Shown in pieces: positions 42,850-51,427 of a DNA stretch of 64,000 nt; the stretch's first letter is position 1; each line of letters opens with the position of its first letter. This stretch comes from CAVPWP01 sp050789285 (lineage in GTDB: Bacteria; Pseudomonadota; Alphaproteobacteria; Rhodobacterales; Rhodobacteraceae): NCBI RefSeq assembly GCF_050789285.1, contig NZ_JBOUVX010000001.1:1054001-1118000 (forward strand). Reading direction: 5' to 3'. The notes below the pieces were generated by a model. That model ran no database searches and had not been told where the DNA came from. It saw only the letters and a program-made list of their open reading frames with translations. The position numbers and the translations under genes were made by a program.

Positions 42850-43803
42850 TCAGTCGATCAGACCGGCCGCGCGCAGCGCCCGTTCCGCGCTTGGGTGCAG
42901 CGGGATGGTCAGGCCCTCGGTCGCCATGATCCGCGCGTCGAGGCGGGCGAAGGCCGGGTGCAGGGCGCGGAACTGGTCAAGCTCGTCAAGGACCGAGTTC
43001 ACCACAAGCGCGACGATCTCGTCGGGCTGACTGGCGTCGGTGACAAGGACCGCGCCCACGCCGAAGGTTTCGGTGTCGTCGGGGTTGCCGCGATAGAGAT
43101 CGCCCGGAATGGTGGCGCGGCGGAAATACGGGCGGTCGGCGAGCAGCGCGTCGATCTCGGGTCCGGTCACGTCGACCAGCACCGCGTCGCAGGCCGTGGT
43201 CGCCTGCTGCACGCTGGCCGAGGGATGACCGACCAGGACGATCATCGCGTCGATCGTGCCGTCGCACAGCGCCTCGGTCTGTTCGGTGGTGGGAAGTTCG
43301 AAGGCGCGGGCGAAATCGCCGGTGGTCCAGCCGAAGGCCTCCATCACCACCTCCATCGTGGCGCGCTGGCCCGAGCCGGTGTTGCCGATGTTGACGCGCT
43401 TGCCCTTCAGGTCCTCGAACCCCGCGATGCCGGCGTCGGCCCGGGCGACGACGGTGAAGGGCTCGGGGTGGAGCGCCAGCACCGAGCGCAGCGTGTCAAG
43501 GCGCGTCGCGCCGTCCGCCCCGGTCAGGGCGTCGTGGGCCGCGTCCGACTGCACCACCGCGAAGTCGGCCGTGCCGCCGGCGATTGCCGCGATGTTGTCG
43601 CGCGAGCCGCCCGTCGCCTCGACCCCGCAGCGCACACCGTGCTCAAGCCGCCCGCGGTTCACGAACCGGCAGATGCCGCCGCCTGCGGGGTAATAGACCC
43701 CGGTCACGCCGCCGGTCGCGATGCCGATGAAGGCGCTGTCCTGCGCCGGGACGGGGCTGGCGGCGACGGTCAGGGCGACAAGAGCGGCGGCAATTCGCGT
43801 CAT
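42850..43803 (-). CDS. Second TAXI-family TRAP solute-binding protein
   Basis: The 317-residue protein with signal peptide (cleavage near PVPA-QD) shows the TAXI pattern ATGGVTGVYYPAGGGICRFVN, FAVVQSDAAHDAL and LKGKRVNIGNTGSGQRATMEV. It is a diverged paralogue of the adjacent TAXI protein and contains cysteines around CRF and RCGV that the other lacks. With only one permease nearby, the two may share it with different specificities. ATG 43803 is chosen; the very long frame upstream is antisense to the cardiolipin synthase gene. Confidence 0.9.
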   Translation of the reverse strand: MTRIAAALVALTVAASPVPAQDSAFIGIATGGVTGVYYPAGGGICRFVNRGRLEHGVRCGVEATGGSRDNIAAIAGGTADFAVVQSDAAHDALTGADGATRLDTLRSVLALHPEPFTVVARADAGIAGFEDLKGKRVNIGNTGSGQRATMEVVMEAFGWTTGDFARAFELPTTEQTEALCDGTIDAMIVLVGHPSASVQQATTACDAVLVDVTGPEIDALLADRPYFRRATIPGDLYRGNPDDTETFGVGAVLVTDASQPDEIVALVVNSVLDELDQFRALHPAFARLDARIMATEGLTIPLHPSAERALRAAGLID

Positions 43804-44004
43804 CGGAAGGTTCCATGATCGACGGCGACGCGGCGCGCGCCTTCCGCGCCAGTCTGACGCCGCCGGACGCGGGGTCAAGCCCCCGGGCAGGCGGGGCGGC
43901 GACCGCGACGCCGACGCGGCCCCTTCGACTTGCGTCCGTTCGTTCCCATCTGGCAGGGAGAGATGGCGCGCGGCCGTCGAAGCGGGAAGGGAAGTGTTCC
44001 GGGC

Positions 44005-45411
44005 ATGTGGGTCTGGCTTTCGTTCGTCCTTGCAGGACTTCTTTACGTCGCGGCGGCGGTCTGTGCCTGGCGCGCGATCCGCACCGCGCGCACGCCGCAG
44101 GGCGCGGTGGGCTGGGTCGTCTTCCTTCTGGCCGCGCCCTATCTCGGGGTGCCGCTTTTTCTGCTGTTCGGCGACCGCCGCTTTCGCGGCTATATCATCG
44201 CGCGCACCGACAGCACCCGCGTGGTCGAGGGGCTCAATCGCTTCGCGGCCACCCATGCGCCGGTGCCGCCGGTGTCGAAGCCGGCGCGCGCGCTCGAGCG
44301 GCTGGCCCACATGCCCATCGTGCGGGGCAACGACCTTGAGCTTCTGATCGACGGCGACGCCGCCTTCGAGGCGATACATGCCGCCATCGACGCGGCCGAA
44401 CACTATGTCCTGGCGCAGTTCTACATCATCCGCGACGACGCCTGCGGCCAGGCCTTCGCCGAGCGGCTGAAGGCGGCGGCGGCACGGGGGGTGCGCGTCC
44501 ATCTTCTGTTCGACGCGATCGGATCGAACCGGCTTTCGAACCGCTATCTCGACGATCTGCGCGCCGCGGGCGTCGACGCCGTCTATCCCGAGCGCATCCG
44601 CGGTCCGAAAAGCCGGCTGGCTCTGAACTTCCGCAACCATCGCAAGACGCTGGTGGTCGACGGGCAGGTGGGCTTCACCGGCGGGATGAACCTTGGCGTC
44701 GAGTACCTGGGACAGGACCCCGCCTATGGGCCCTGGCGCGACACGCATGTGCGGTTGACCGGTCCGATCGTGTCGCAGCTGCAGCTTGTCTATCTCGAGG
44801 ACTGGCACTGGGCCACGCGCGACCTGCCCGAGGATCTGAACTGGGACCCGGTCCGCGCAGAGGCCGACATGAACGCGCTGATCCTTGCCTCGGGCCCCGG
44901 CGACCGGACCGAGACGGGGGCGATGTTCTTTCTGAGCATGATCACCGCGGCCGAGGACCGGATCTGGATCGCCTCGCCCTATTTCGTGCCCGACGCCGAG
45001 GTGCTGAGCGCGCTCAAGCACGCGGCGTTGCGCGGGGTCGAAGTGCGCATCCTTCTGCCCGAAAGCGCCGATCACTGGCTGACCTGGCTGGCCGCCTTCG
45101 CCTATTTCGACGAGGTCGCCGATGCCGGTGTCGAGATCTGGCGCTATGGCGAGGGCTTCATGCACCAGAAGGTGGTTCTGGTCGACGGGGCCATGTTCGC
45201 GGTGGGGACGACCAACCTCGACAACCGGTCGTTCCGGCTGAACTTCGAATCGATGGCCATCTTCTTCGATCCCCGCGCCGCCGCGGCGGGCGAGGCGATG
45301 CTGGCGGCCGATTTCCAGCGCGCCACGCACCTGCGGCGTCCGCTATCGGCCCAGCCCGCCGCGATCCGCATCGGCGCGCCCATCGCCCGGCTTTTCTCGC
45401 CGCTGCTCTAA
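44005..45411 (+). CDS. Cardiolipin synthase (phospholipase D family)
   Basis: The 468-residue protein has two N-terminal TM helices (residues 1-24 and 36-54), and two PLD catalytic motifs: HRKTLVVDG followed by GFTGGMN, and HQKVVLVDG followed by GTTNLDNRSF. It makes cardiolipin from phosphatidylglycerol at the inner membrane. ATG 44005 begins directly with the first TM helix; longer starts would add a basic, unconserved stretch. It is divergent from the TAXI gene. Confidence 0.92.
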   Translation: MWVWLSFVLAGLLYVAAAVCAWRAIRTARTPQGAVGWVVFLLAAPYLGVPLFLLFGDRRFRGYIIARTDSTRVVEGLNRFAATHAPVPPVSKPARALERLAHMPIVRGNDLELLIDGDAAFEAIHAAIDAAEHYVLAQFYIIRDDACGQAFAERLKAAAARGVRVHLLFDAIGSNRLSNRYLDDLRAAGVDAVYPERIRGPKSRLALNFRNHRKTLVVDGQVGFTGGMNLGVEYLGQDPAYGPWRDTHVRLTGPIVSQLQLVYLEDWHWATRDLPEDLNWDPVRAEADMNALILASGPGDRTETGAMFFLSMITAAEDRIWIASPYFVPDAEVLSALKHAALRGVEVRILLPESADHWLTWLAAFAYFDEVADAGVEIWRYGEGFMHQKVVLVDGAMFAVGTTNLDNRSFRLNFESMAIFFDPRAAAAGEAMLAADFQRATHLRRPLSAQPAAIRIGAPIARLFSPLL

Positions 45412-45554
45412 AACCGTGCCGGGGCGGGGGCGAAGGGACCGGCCGCCGGGAAACCTGGGGAAACGCAATCGCACGGGACACGTCCCGGACCTGCTCCCGG
45501 GTCTTGCCCGGGACGCGGCGGACTGGTTGGGGACAGGCCGCCGCGCCGGTCCCT

Positions 45555-47141
45555 TCACCAGCGATTCTGGCGCAAGGGGCCGCACCCGGGTGTGACGCGC
45601 GTCACAGTCCGGCGGGCGCGATCGTCGGAATTGAAAGCCTGGAGGCGACGTGACACCTTCGCAGGATGGATGACGACTGGGTGCCCGAGACCGGACTGCT
45701 TATCGGGGCGCTGACGCCCGACCAGCGCGACGCGCTTGACGCGCGCGGGCAGACGCGCCGGTTCCATGCCGGGCAGACCATCTTCTGCCGGGGCGAACCG
45801 GGCGAGCATTTCTTCGTCATCCTTGAAGGCGATGTCGAGATTTCGGTGACGTCGTCGCAGGGGCGACGGTCGGTGCTGAACCACATGGGCCCCGGCGAGG
45901 TGCTGGGCGAGATCGCCTTTCTCGACCGCGGGACCCGCAGCGCGGACGCGGTGGCGACGACCGACGTGGTGCTGTCGGCGATCGACCGGCGGGCGCTGGC
46001 GGGGTTCCTCAACGACAATCCCGACGCGCTTCTCGACCTCATGGCGGCGCTTTGCGCCAAGGTGCGCAATGCGTCCGAGATGGCCGAGGGCTATGCCCTG
46101 TCTTCTGCGCCGGCGCGGCTTGCACGCTGCCTCATTCACATGGGCCGCAAGTGGGGGCAGCCCGACGACAACGGCGATCTGGTGCTGAGCCGAAGCTTCT
46201 CGCAGGGCGATCTGGGCCAACTGGCGGGGATCGCCCGCGAAAACGTCAACCGGCACTTCCGCGCGTGGGAGAAGGCGGGTCTTGTCGCCATGGACCGGGG
46301 GATCATCACGTTGCGGGATCCCGAGAGCCTGGCCGAGATCGCCGAACTCTAGCGGTCGCAGCCGCGCGGCGGCCACTGCATCGGCAAGTCCCTTGAGGCT
46401 GTGCGCCACCGTGTCCACCGCGGCGGCGTCGCTGGCGGCCTCGAGCGTGGCCCGCGCCGCAAGGCAGGTGTCGGCGTCGGCGGCGGCAAGGCGGGCCGCG
46501 ACGTTCACCTCGCGCCCGAAGATCGACACGTTGCGGAAGGTGCCGCGCCCGGCATCGACGGTGCCGATGCAGATCGGGCCCGTGTTGACGCCGACGCCAA
46601 CCGGGATGGCCCTGTCTCCTGCGCCGAGACCGGGATGCGCCAGAAGCGCGCGCGCCGCCGCCAGCGCCCTGGCGGCATGGTCGGGGCCGCTGAAGCCCGG
46701 CGGCCAGGCCGCCACCACGCAGTCTCCGTAGAAGGCCATGACGAAGCTGTCGTGATCGGCGATGACCGCCGTCGCGCTGCTGAGGAAGCGGTTCACGCGC
46801 GCGCGCACGTCGGCCGGCGGGGCACCGTCGGCATAGGCGGTCGAGTTGCGGATATCGACGAACAGCACCGTCATCTCGACCTCGGCGCCCCCGGGAAAGG
46901 CGTCGAGGAACTTGTCGCAGGCCGAGCAGTAATACGGATTGCGGCTTGAGGGGGCCTTGCCCTTGCGCCGCATGTACCAGCCGCCGACGCCGCCGAAGGG
47001 CGCAAGACACAGCCGGCAGCGCGGGTCCTTCGGCAGAACGCGGTGGGTGCGGTGCTGGGCCAGAAGCTCGGGGTGGCCATCGGCGAAGATCGTGCGCCAG
47101 AGGTCTTCGTTTCCGGTCTTCTGGGCGAAGGTCTCGGTCAT
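45555..47141 (-). CDS. Class III adenylate/guanylate cyclase; frame reads on through antisense of crp
   Basis: From ATG 47141 residues 1-263 form a complete cytoplasmic cyclase: a four-Cys motif (RCRLC, YYCSACDKF) and the catalytic domain with metal-binding VLFVDIRNST, FYGDCVVAAW, VGVGVNTGPICIG and FGREVNVAARLAAAD. After LRPLEF the frame has no stop and continues 265 codons antisense through the whole Crp gene to 45555, giving a nominal 528 residues; that tail has shadow-like composition (His/Arg-rich). Either the gene really overlaps or its native stop was lost, since one frame over a TAG lies exactly at the junction. Confidence 0.75.
   Translation of the reverse strand: MTETFAQKTGNEDLWRTIFADGHPELLAQHRTHRVLPKDPRCRLCLAPFGGVGGWYMRRKGKAPSSRNPYYCSACDKFLDAFPGGAEVEMTVLFVDIRNSTAYADGAPPADVRARVNRFLSSATAVIADHDSFVMAFYGDCVVAAWPPGFSGPDHAARALAAARALLAHPGLGAGDRAIPVGVGVNTGPICIGTVDAGRGTFRNVSIFGREVNVAARLAAADADTCLAARATLEAASDAAAVDTVAHSLKGLADAVAAARLRPLEFGDLGQALGIPQRDDPPVHGDKTRLLPRAEVPVDVFAGDPRQLAQIALREASAQHQIAVVVGLPPLAAHVNEAACKPRRRRRQGIALGHLGRIAHLGAKRRHEVEKRVGIVVEEPRQRPPVDRRQHHVGRRHRVRAAGPAVEKGDLAQHLAGAHVVQHRPSPLRRRHRNLDIAFKDDEEMLARFAPAEDGLPGMEPARLPARVKRVALVGRQRPDKQSGLGHPVVIHPAKVSRRLQAFNSDDRARRTVTRVTPGCGPLRQNRW
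45591..45606. promoter_or_regulatory. CRP-like palindrome TGTGACGCGCGTCACA
   Basis: This is a perfect 16-base palindrome matching TGTGA-N6-TCACA, 60 bases upstream of a Crp/Fnr gene whose recognition helix has the CRP-type R-E-x-x-x-R residues. Autoregulation is the simplest reading. Confidence 0.75.
45666..46352 (+). CDS. Crp-type cAMP-responsive regulator
   Basis: The 228-residue protein has an N-terminal cNMP-binding domain with a phosphate-binding cassette GEVLGEIAFLDRGTRSADAV; the Glu, Arg and Ser that contact cAMP in CRP are present. The HTH QGDLGQLAGIARENVNRHFRAW carries R-E-N-V-N-R, like R-E-T-V-G-R of E. coli CRP. A matching TGTGA-N6-TCACA box is upstream and a class III nucleotide cyclase gene is convergent downstream. 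No Fe-S cysteines are present. A local cAMP signalling pair is therefore likely. Confidence 0.87.
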   Translation: MDDDWVPETGLLIGALTPDQRDALDARGQTRRFHAGQTIFCRGEPGEHFFVILEGDVEISVTSSQGRRSVLNHMGPGEVLGEIAFLDRGTRSADAVATTDVVLSAIDRRALAGFLNDNPDALLDLMAALCAKVRNASEMAEGYALSSAPARLARCLIHMGRKWGQPDDNGDLVLSRSFSQGDLGQLAGIARENVNRHFRAWEKAGLVAMDRGIITLRDPESLAEIAEL

Positions 47142-47144
47142 GGG

Positions 47145-47939
47145 TCAGGTCCAGTATTTCTTGGGCATTTCGGTGATATGACAGCCCCGCCCGCCGCAAG
47201 GGTCGATGGCGGGGCTGTTGCAGACGGCGGTGCAGTAAAGAGACGACGGTCCCGCCGTCACCGGCCAGGCCGGCCCCGTGCCGCGGTAGAGAAGCTCGAT
47301 CCTGCGGTCGGGCCTGAGCGGCGTGTCGCAGGGGATCGTCGGCGTGCCGGTCGCGGGATCGCGCAGCCGCACGGCGGGCACCGTCACCACGATCCCCGCC
47401 TCGAGAAGCGCGGGGTCAAGCCAGTCGGCGGTCGACCCGTCCAAGCTGAGCACATGGTCGTAGTCGGGACCGAAGCCTTCGACCTCGAACGGCCCGGTGG
47501 CGAGGCGTGCCGTCTGAAGGTTGGTCATGTGCGCCTCGTCGCCCGACCCGAACAGGAGATACGGGGCGACATCGGGCAGGCTCAGGAGGTGGGCGAAGGG
47601 GCGGAAGGTCACGACGTGCTCGATCGTGACCTCGATGCCCTCGATCGCCGGGCGGCAGAGGTCGCGGCTCCAGGGGAAGAAATGGTCGCCCGGCTCGCCC
47701 TCGAAGGGACGCATCCCGTGAAAGATGTCGGCGACGATGGTCTTGCGCCGGCCCGAGGCAAGCTCGGGGATGGTCATTTCAAGCGTGGTGTCGTCGTCGG
47801 TGTTCTTCTGGTTGCAGAGCACGAAGAAATCCGACGGATAGGCGGTGCGCAGGCGGCTGAGTTCGCGGTGGGCGTCCGTCGGCAGGCCAAGCCGCAGCGC
47901 CAGCTGGTACTTGTGGATCTCGCAATGGAACTGGGTCAT
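47145..47939 (-). CDS. Protein of unknown function upstream of cyclase
   Basis: The 264-residue protein begins MTQFHCEIHKYQ and contains IVADIFHGMRPFEGEPGDHFFPW, a possible His-rich catalytic region, and a C-terminal Cys cluster (YCTAVCNSP, DPCGGRGCH). No family is recognised and there is no signal peptide. It ends 3 bases before the cyclase start, so the two are co-transcribed. The same frame is open and protein-like for about 20 codons upstream (DPHQHASTLVGGKTIFGVH) without any ATG, GTG or TTG, hinting that the N-terminus is truncated or uses a rare start. Confidence 0.6.
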   Translation of the reverse strand: MTQFHCEIHKYQLALRLGLPTDAHRELSRLRTAYPSDFFVLCNQKNTDDDTTLEMTIPELASGRRKTIVADIFHGMRPFEGEPGDHFFPWSRDLCRPAIEGIEVTIEHVVTFRPFAHLLSLPDVAPYLLFGSGDEAHMTNLQTARLATGPFEVEGFGPDYDHVLSLDGSTADWLDPALLEAGIVVTVPAVRLRDPATGTPTIPCDTPLRPDRRIELLYRGTGPAWPVTAGPSSLYCTAVCNSPAIDPCGGRGCHITEMPKKYWT

Positions 47940-48114
47940 GTGGACCCCGAAGATCGTCTTGCCGCCGACCAGCGTGGAGGCGTGCTGGTGTGGATCGTTT
48001 GCGATCCGGGGGTGGGGTGCCCGTGGTGTGGCCCGTTGTGTGGCCTATGCTTGGCGCCTTTTCGGGTGTCGTTCGGCGGTTTCGTCATGCGGAACATGGA
48101 AGTCTTCCTGTGGG

Positions 48115-49801
48115 TCAGGGCGGGACTAAGGGATCAAGGCCATGGCGGTGCAAAAGATCGCCGATCTCGCGCATGACCGTCCGGCGCAGCACCTCCATCA
48201 GCCGGGGAATGAAGTTGCCCCGCCCGTCCGGCGCGGCCGTGTCCGTGAGCCAGGGGTTCTGCGTGGTCGAGATCAGGACATTCGCGGCGACCCCGGGAGA
48301 CGGGTCGCCGCCCGCGCGGGCGGCGAACCGGTCCACGAAGCCCTGGCCGAAATCGGCCGGATCGAAGCGCGACGCGGTCAGGAACATCTCTTCGCGCGGA
48401 ACGCCGCCGCCGTGGTCGGACTGGTGGCTGAGCGCCTGGAAGACCGCATCGTTGAGCTGGTTCATCAGGCCGAGGTCGCGATTGACGCCGTGGGCGGTGC
48501 GGAAGTTGAAGGCGTAGGTCAGGATCGACAGATCCGCGCCCAGCCCCCGGAACAGGTCCAGAAGGTTCGGGTCGTCCTCGATCCGGGCCAGAAGGGCGGG
48601 GTTCTCGAGCGGGACGATCTCGTGTCGGATCCTGTCGACCTCGTCCCGGATCTCGGCCGCGTCCTTGCCAGCGCGTTCGGCGGGCAGGCGCTGAAGCAGG
48701 GTCACGGTGAAGGGATCGTCGTCGCCGGCCAGGGCGACGAGGGCGGCGTGGAAGCGCTTGTTGTTGAAGATGCAGCGCCCCAGAAGCCGGCCATATCCGC
48801 TTTGATCGGCCGGGATGACGCTGTGCGACAGGAAGACGCCGGCCGGAGCTGCGCCGGGCTTCGACCCTTCGATCCCGAAGACGCCGACCGAGTCTTCGCT
48901 GCCGTCGTGGAAGACCACCGGCGCGGCAAAGGTGACAAGGTCGCGCATCGCCCCGTTGCGATAGCACAGCGCCCCCGCGAGGTAGGGCAGAAGCCCGACT
49001 TGTGCGGGTCAAGCGTCACGCTGTCGGCCCCCGCGATCGCCTGAAGCTGGCGACGGACGTAAGGCGAAAGCTGGATGTCGGGGCGGCGGTCGATGAGATC
49101 GGGCGCCGTCAGCGTCGCCATCGCGCCGCTGTCGCGCGGCGGTCGCACCATCGCGGCGAAGTAGCCGCCCCCCGCGGCATCCGCGTGCACCGCGAAGTCC
49201 AGTCCCATCTCGCGGTATTCCTCGCGCAGCGACAGGATCCCGGCCAGGGGATCGACCGCGCTTTCGCCGATGCTGCCGAGAACCGCCACGACCTGCAGAA
49301 CCGGACGCCGCGCCTCGAGGCAGTGGTCCAGCGCCCGGCGCAGGGCCACAAGGTCCATCCGCCCGACGTCGTTCACCGCCACCAGACGCAGCGCATTCGC
49401 GCCAAGTCCCAGAAGCGCCGCCGTCTTGGCCCAGCTGTAATGCGCCGTGGCCGGAGCCAAGACCACGGGCAGGCCGATGTCGTCGTCGACGTGTCGGCGG
49501 TAGAGGTCGGTCAGGCCGATGCGCTGCACCAGGAAAGGCGCCGCCGCGCGGTCAAGCGTCGCTGGCGCGATGCCCGCGGTGGCCATGATCCGCGCCGAAA
49601 GGCCGATGGCCGCGTCGACCGGAAGGTTCAGAAGCTCCCACGTCGTCATGTCGAGCAGGCGCTTGCGCCGGCCGTCGGCCGTGCGCGCGGTGACGCCGCG
49701 GGCGCGCGCCCGATGAGGCGTGCGAGATGGGCTTCATTCTCGGCCTTGGGCCCAGGGAACCAGGTCGCGGGCTCGACCGAGCCCGCTGTGGTCAGGGTCA
49801 A
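48115..49801 (-). pseudogene. Decayed PLP-dependent (group II) amino-acid decarboxylase
   Basis: Three frames must be joined. An N-terminal remnant (49801 to about 49700) reads EPATWFPGPKAENEAHLARL. A second frame (about 49695 to 48992) reads RRKRLLDMTTWELLNLPVD, the core AHYSWAKTAALLGLG, HADAAGGGYF and the PLP-lysine motif DPHKSGF. The third (48990 to 48115) continues AMRDLVTFAAPVVFHDG to the end. At about 48990 one base is missing (GGCTTCTGCCCTAC, expected TTCCTGCCCTAC). At about 49700 roughly 130 family residues between the PKAEN and DTWELLNLP blocks are absent, with a frame change. It was a tyrosine/glutamate decarboxylase-like enzyme. Confidence 0.82.
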
Positions 49802-49951
49802 TCCGGTCCCGGATGTCGCCCGATGTCGCGCGGCCTTCGCGGGCCGCCGATCGCTGCCTTCCGTGTCCGGGTCCCTTGTCCCGCGTCAGGACACCTTACC
49901 AATGGTCAACTTTCAGGAAAGGATAAATTCCCCGGCCGGGGCGGTGCCGGT

Positions 49952-51007
49952 TCAGGCCGAGGCGAAGCCCTGGATCAGCTGGCGCAGGCCAAGGGCCGCG
50001 CCCAGGACGATCGCGATCAGCGTGAGAGGCGCGCCATAGCTCAGCAGCGCAAGGGCCGAGACGCCCTGGCCGATGGTGCAGCCCATCGCGATCGCGGCGC
50101 CAACGCCCATCAGGCCCGCGCCCAGGATCTGCCGGCGCAACTCGCGCGGGTCCTCGCAGGCCTCCCACCGGAAGAGCCCGCGCAGAAGGCTGCCAAGGAA
50201 GGCCCCAAGCCAGACCCCGGCCACCGCCCCGATGCCGAAGGACACCGTGCCGCCCGAGGCGGTCATCGCGAAAAGCACCGTCTCGCCGATCGGGGCGGCG
50301 AAGGTGAAGGTCTCGACCGGGACGGCGCCAAGGCTGCGATCGGCGACCCACTGGGTACCGGCCAGCGCCCCGGCGACGGTGGCGCCGACGAGCAGACCCC
50401 AGACGACCATGCCCCGCTGGCGGCGGAACCCCGGCGAGGCCAGGATCGCCGCCATGCAGGCAAGGCCGATCGCGATGCCGAAGACGGGCGCGGCGATGCC
50501 CGTCGCGGACGCAAGCAGGTGGGCATAGCCCGGAAGGCTGTCGGTCTGGACAAGGTCGGGCGGAAAGAGCCAGAGCCGGACATGGGCCAGCGGACCGGAC
50601 AGCGTCACCAGCGCCGAGATGCCCAGCACCAGCACGATCACGAAGCTGCGCAGGTCGCCCCCGCCCAGCCGCGCCAGCGCCCCGAAGGCGCAATTGCCGG
50701 CGATCGCCATGCCGTAGCCGAAAAGAAGGCCACCCGCGACGCTTGCCACCGGGTTCCAGCCACCGTCGAGGTAGATCGTCTCGGCCGGGTTCACGAATCC
50801 CGCCGCGATCAGCACGAAGCTGAGGACCATAGCGCTGGCCGCCGCCAGAAGCCACATCCGCATCCGGTGGTCCGAGCCGCCGTAAAGCATGTCCTCGATC
50901 GCGCCTAGGGTGCAGAACCGCCCGATGCGCGAGGCCAGACCAAGGACGATACCGCCCAGCAAACCGATGCAGGCGACGAGATACGCGTCGCCGAGGCCGT
51001 TCCACAT
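49952..51007 (-). CDS. YeeE/YedE-family sulfur transporter, SoxT-like
   Basis: The 351-residue integral membrane protein has about ten TM helices and the conserved Cys motifs of thiosulfate/sulfur-transporting YeeE proteins: GRFCTLGAIED, AGNCAFGAL and AMGCTIGQGVS. It is the last gene of the soxS-hbp-soxR-soxT minus-strand unit; a YeeE-like gene called soxT is known next to soxR in Paracoccus. It probably imports thiosulfate or a sulfane-sulfur compound, perhaps to signal to SoxR. ATG 51007 begins MWNGLGDAY; the upstream frame is the soxR shadow. Confidence 0.85.
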   Translation of the reverse strand: MWNGLGDAYLVACIGLLGGIVLGLASRIGRFCTLGAIEDMLYGGSDHRMRMWLLAAASAMVLSFVLIAAGFVNPAETIYLDGGWNPVASVAGGLLFGYGMAIAGNCAFGALARLGGGDLRSFVIVLVLGISALVTLSGPLAHVRLWLFPPDLVQTDSLPGYAHLLASATGIAAPVFGIAIGLACMAAILASPGFRRQRGMVVWGLLVGATVAGALAGTQWVADRSLGAVPVETFTFAAPIGETVLFAMTASGGTVSFGIGAVAGVWLGAFLGSLLRGLFRWEACEDPRELRRQILGAGLMGVGAAIAMGCTIGQGVSALALLSYGAPLTLIAIVLGAALGLRQLIQGFASA

Positions 51008-51075
51008 GGCCTTCGCCCTCCCATGCGCGCCGCGCCGTGTCGGATCTTCGTCGTTTCGTCCGTTCCCGCGGCCGC

Positions 51076-51411
51076 TCAGCCGTTCTTGCAGAACAGCTCG
51101 TAGACGACTTCGAGTATTTGGCGGGGGCGGTCGTCCGTCAAGCTGTAGTAGATCGTCTTGCCCTCGCGGCGCGGCGTCACCAACCCTTCCAGCCTGAGCC
51201 GGGCCAGCTGCTGCGACACCGCCGCCTGACGCGCGGCAAGAAGATCCTCGAGCTCGGTCACGGATTTCTCGCCGGTCACGAGGTGGCACAGGATCATCAG
51301 GCGTCCCTCGTGGCTGATCGCCTTGAGGAAGTTCGACGCCTCGGTCGCGTTCGCCAGCATCCTGTCCATCTCGGTGTCCGAGATATCCTTGGTGAAGACC
51401 GGAAGTTCCAT
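51076..51411 (-). CDS. soxR: ArsR-family sulfur-responsive repressor SoxR (SqrR/BigR-like)
   Basis: The 111-residue winged-helix repressor has HTH VTELEDLLAARQAAVSQQLARL and wing RREGKTIYYSL. Cys42 (LMILCHL) and Cys108 (ELFCKNG) match the cysteine pair that SqrR/BigR use to sense persulfide by forming a tetrasulfide link. Location in the sox locus identifies it as SoxR. Candidate operators ATTC-N8-GAAT lie at 53757-53772 and 56057-56072, with a degenerate copy at 52348-52363. It is distinct from the unrelated MerR-type SoxR of enterics. Confidence 0.9.
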   Translation of the reverse strand: MELPVFTKDISDTEMDRMLANATEASNFLKAISHEGRLMILCHLVTGEKSVTELEDLLAARQAAVSQQLARLRLEGLVTPRREGKTIYYSLTDDRPRQILEVVYELFCKNG

Positions 51412-51427
51412 GATCCTGGTGCCGCCC

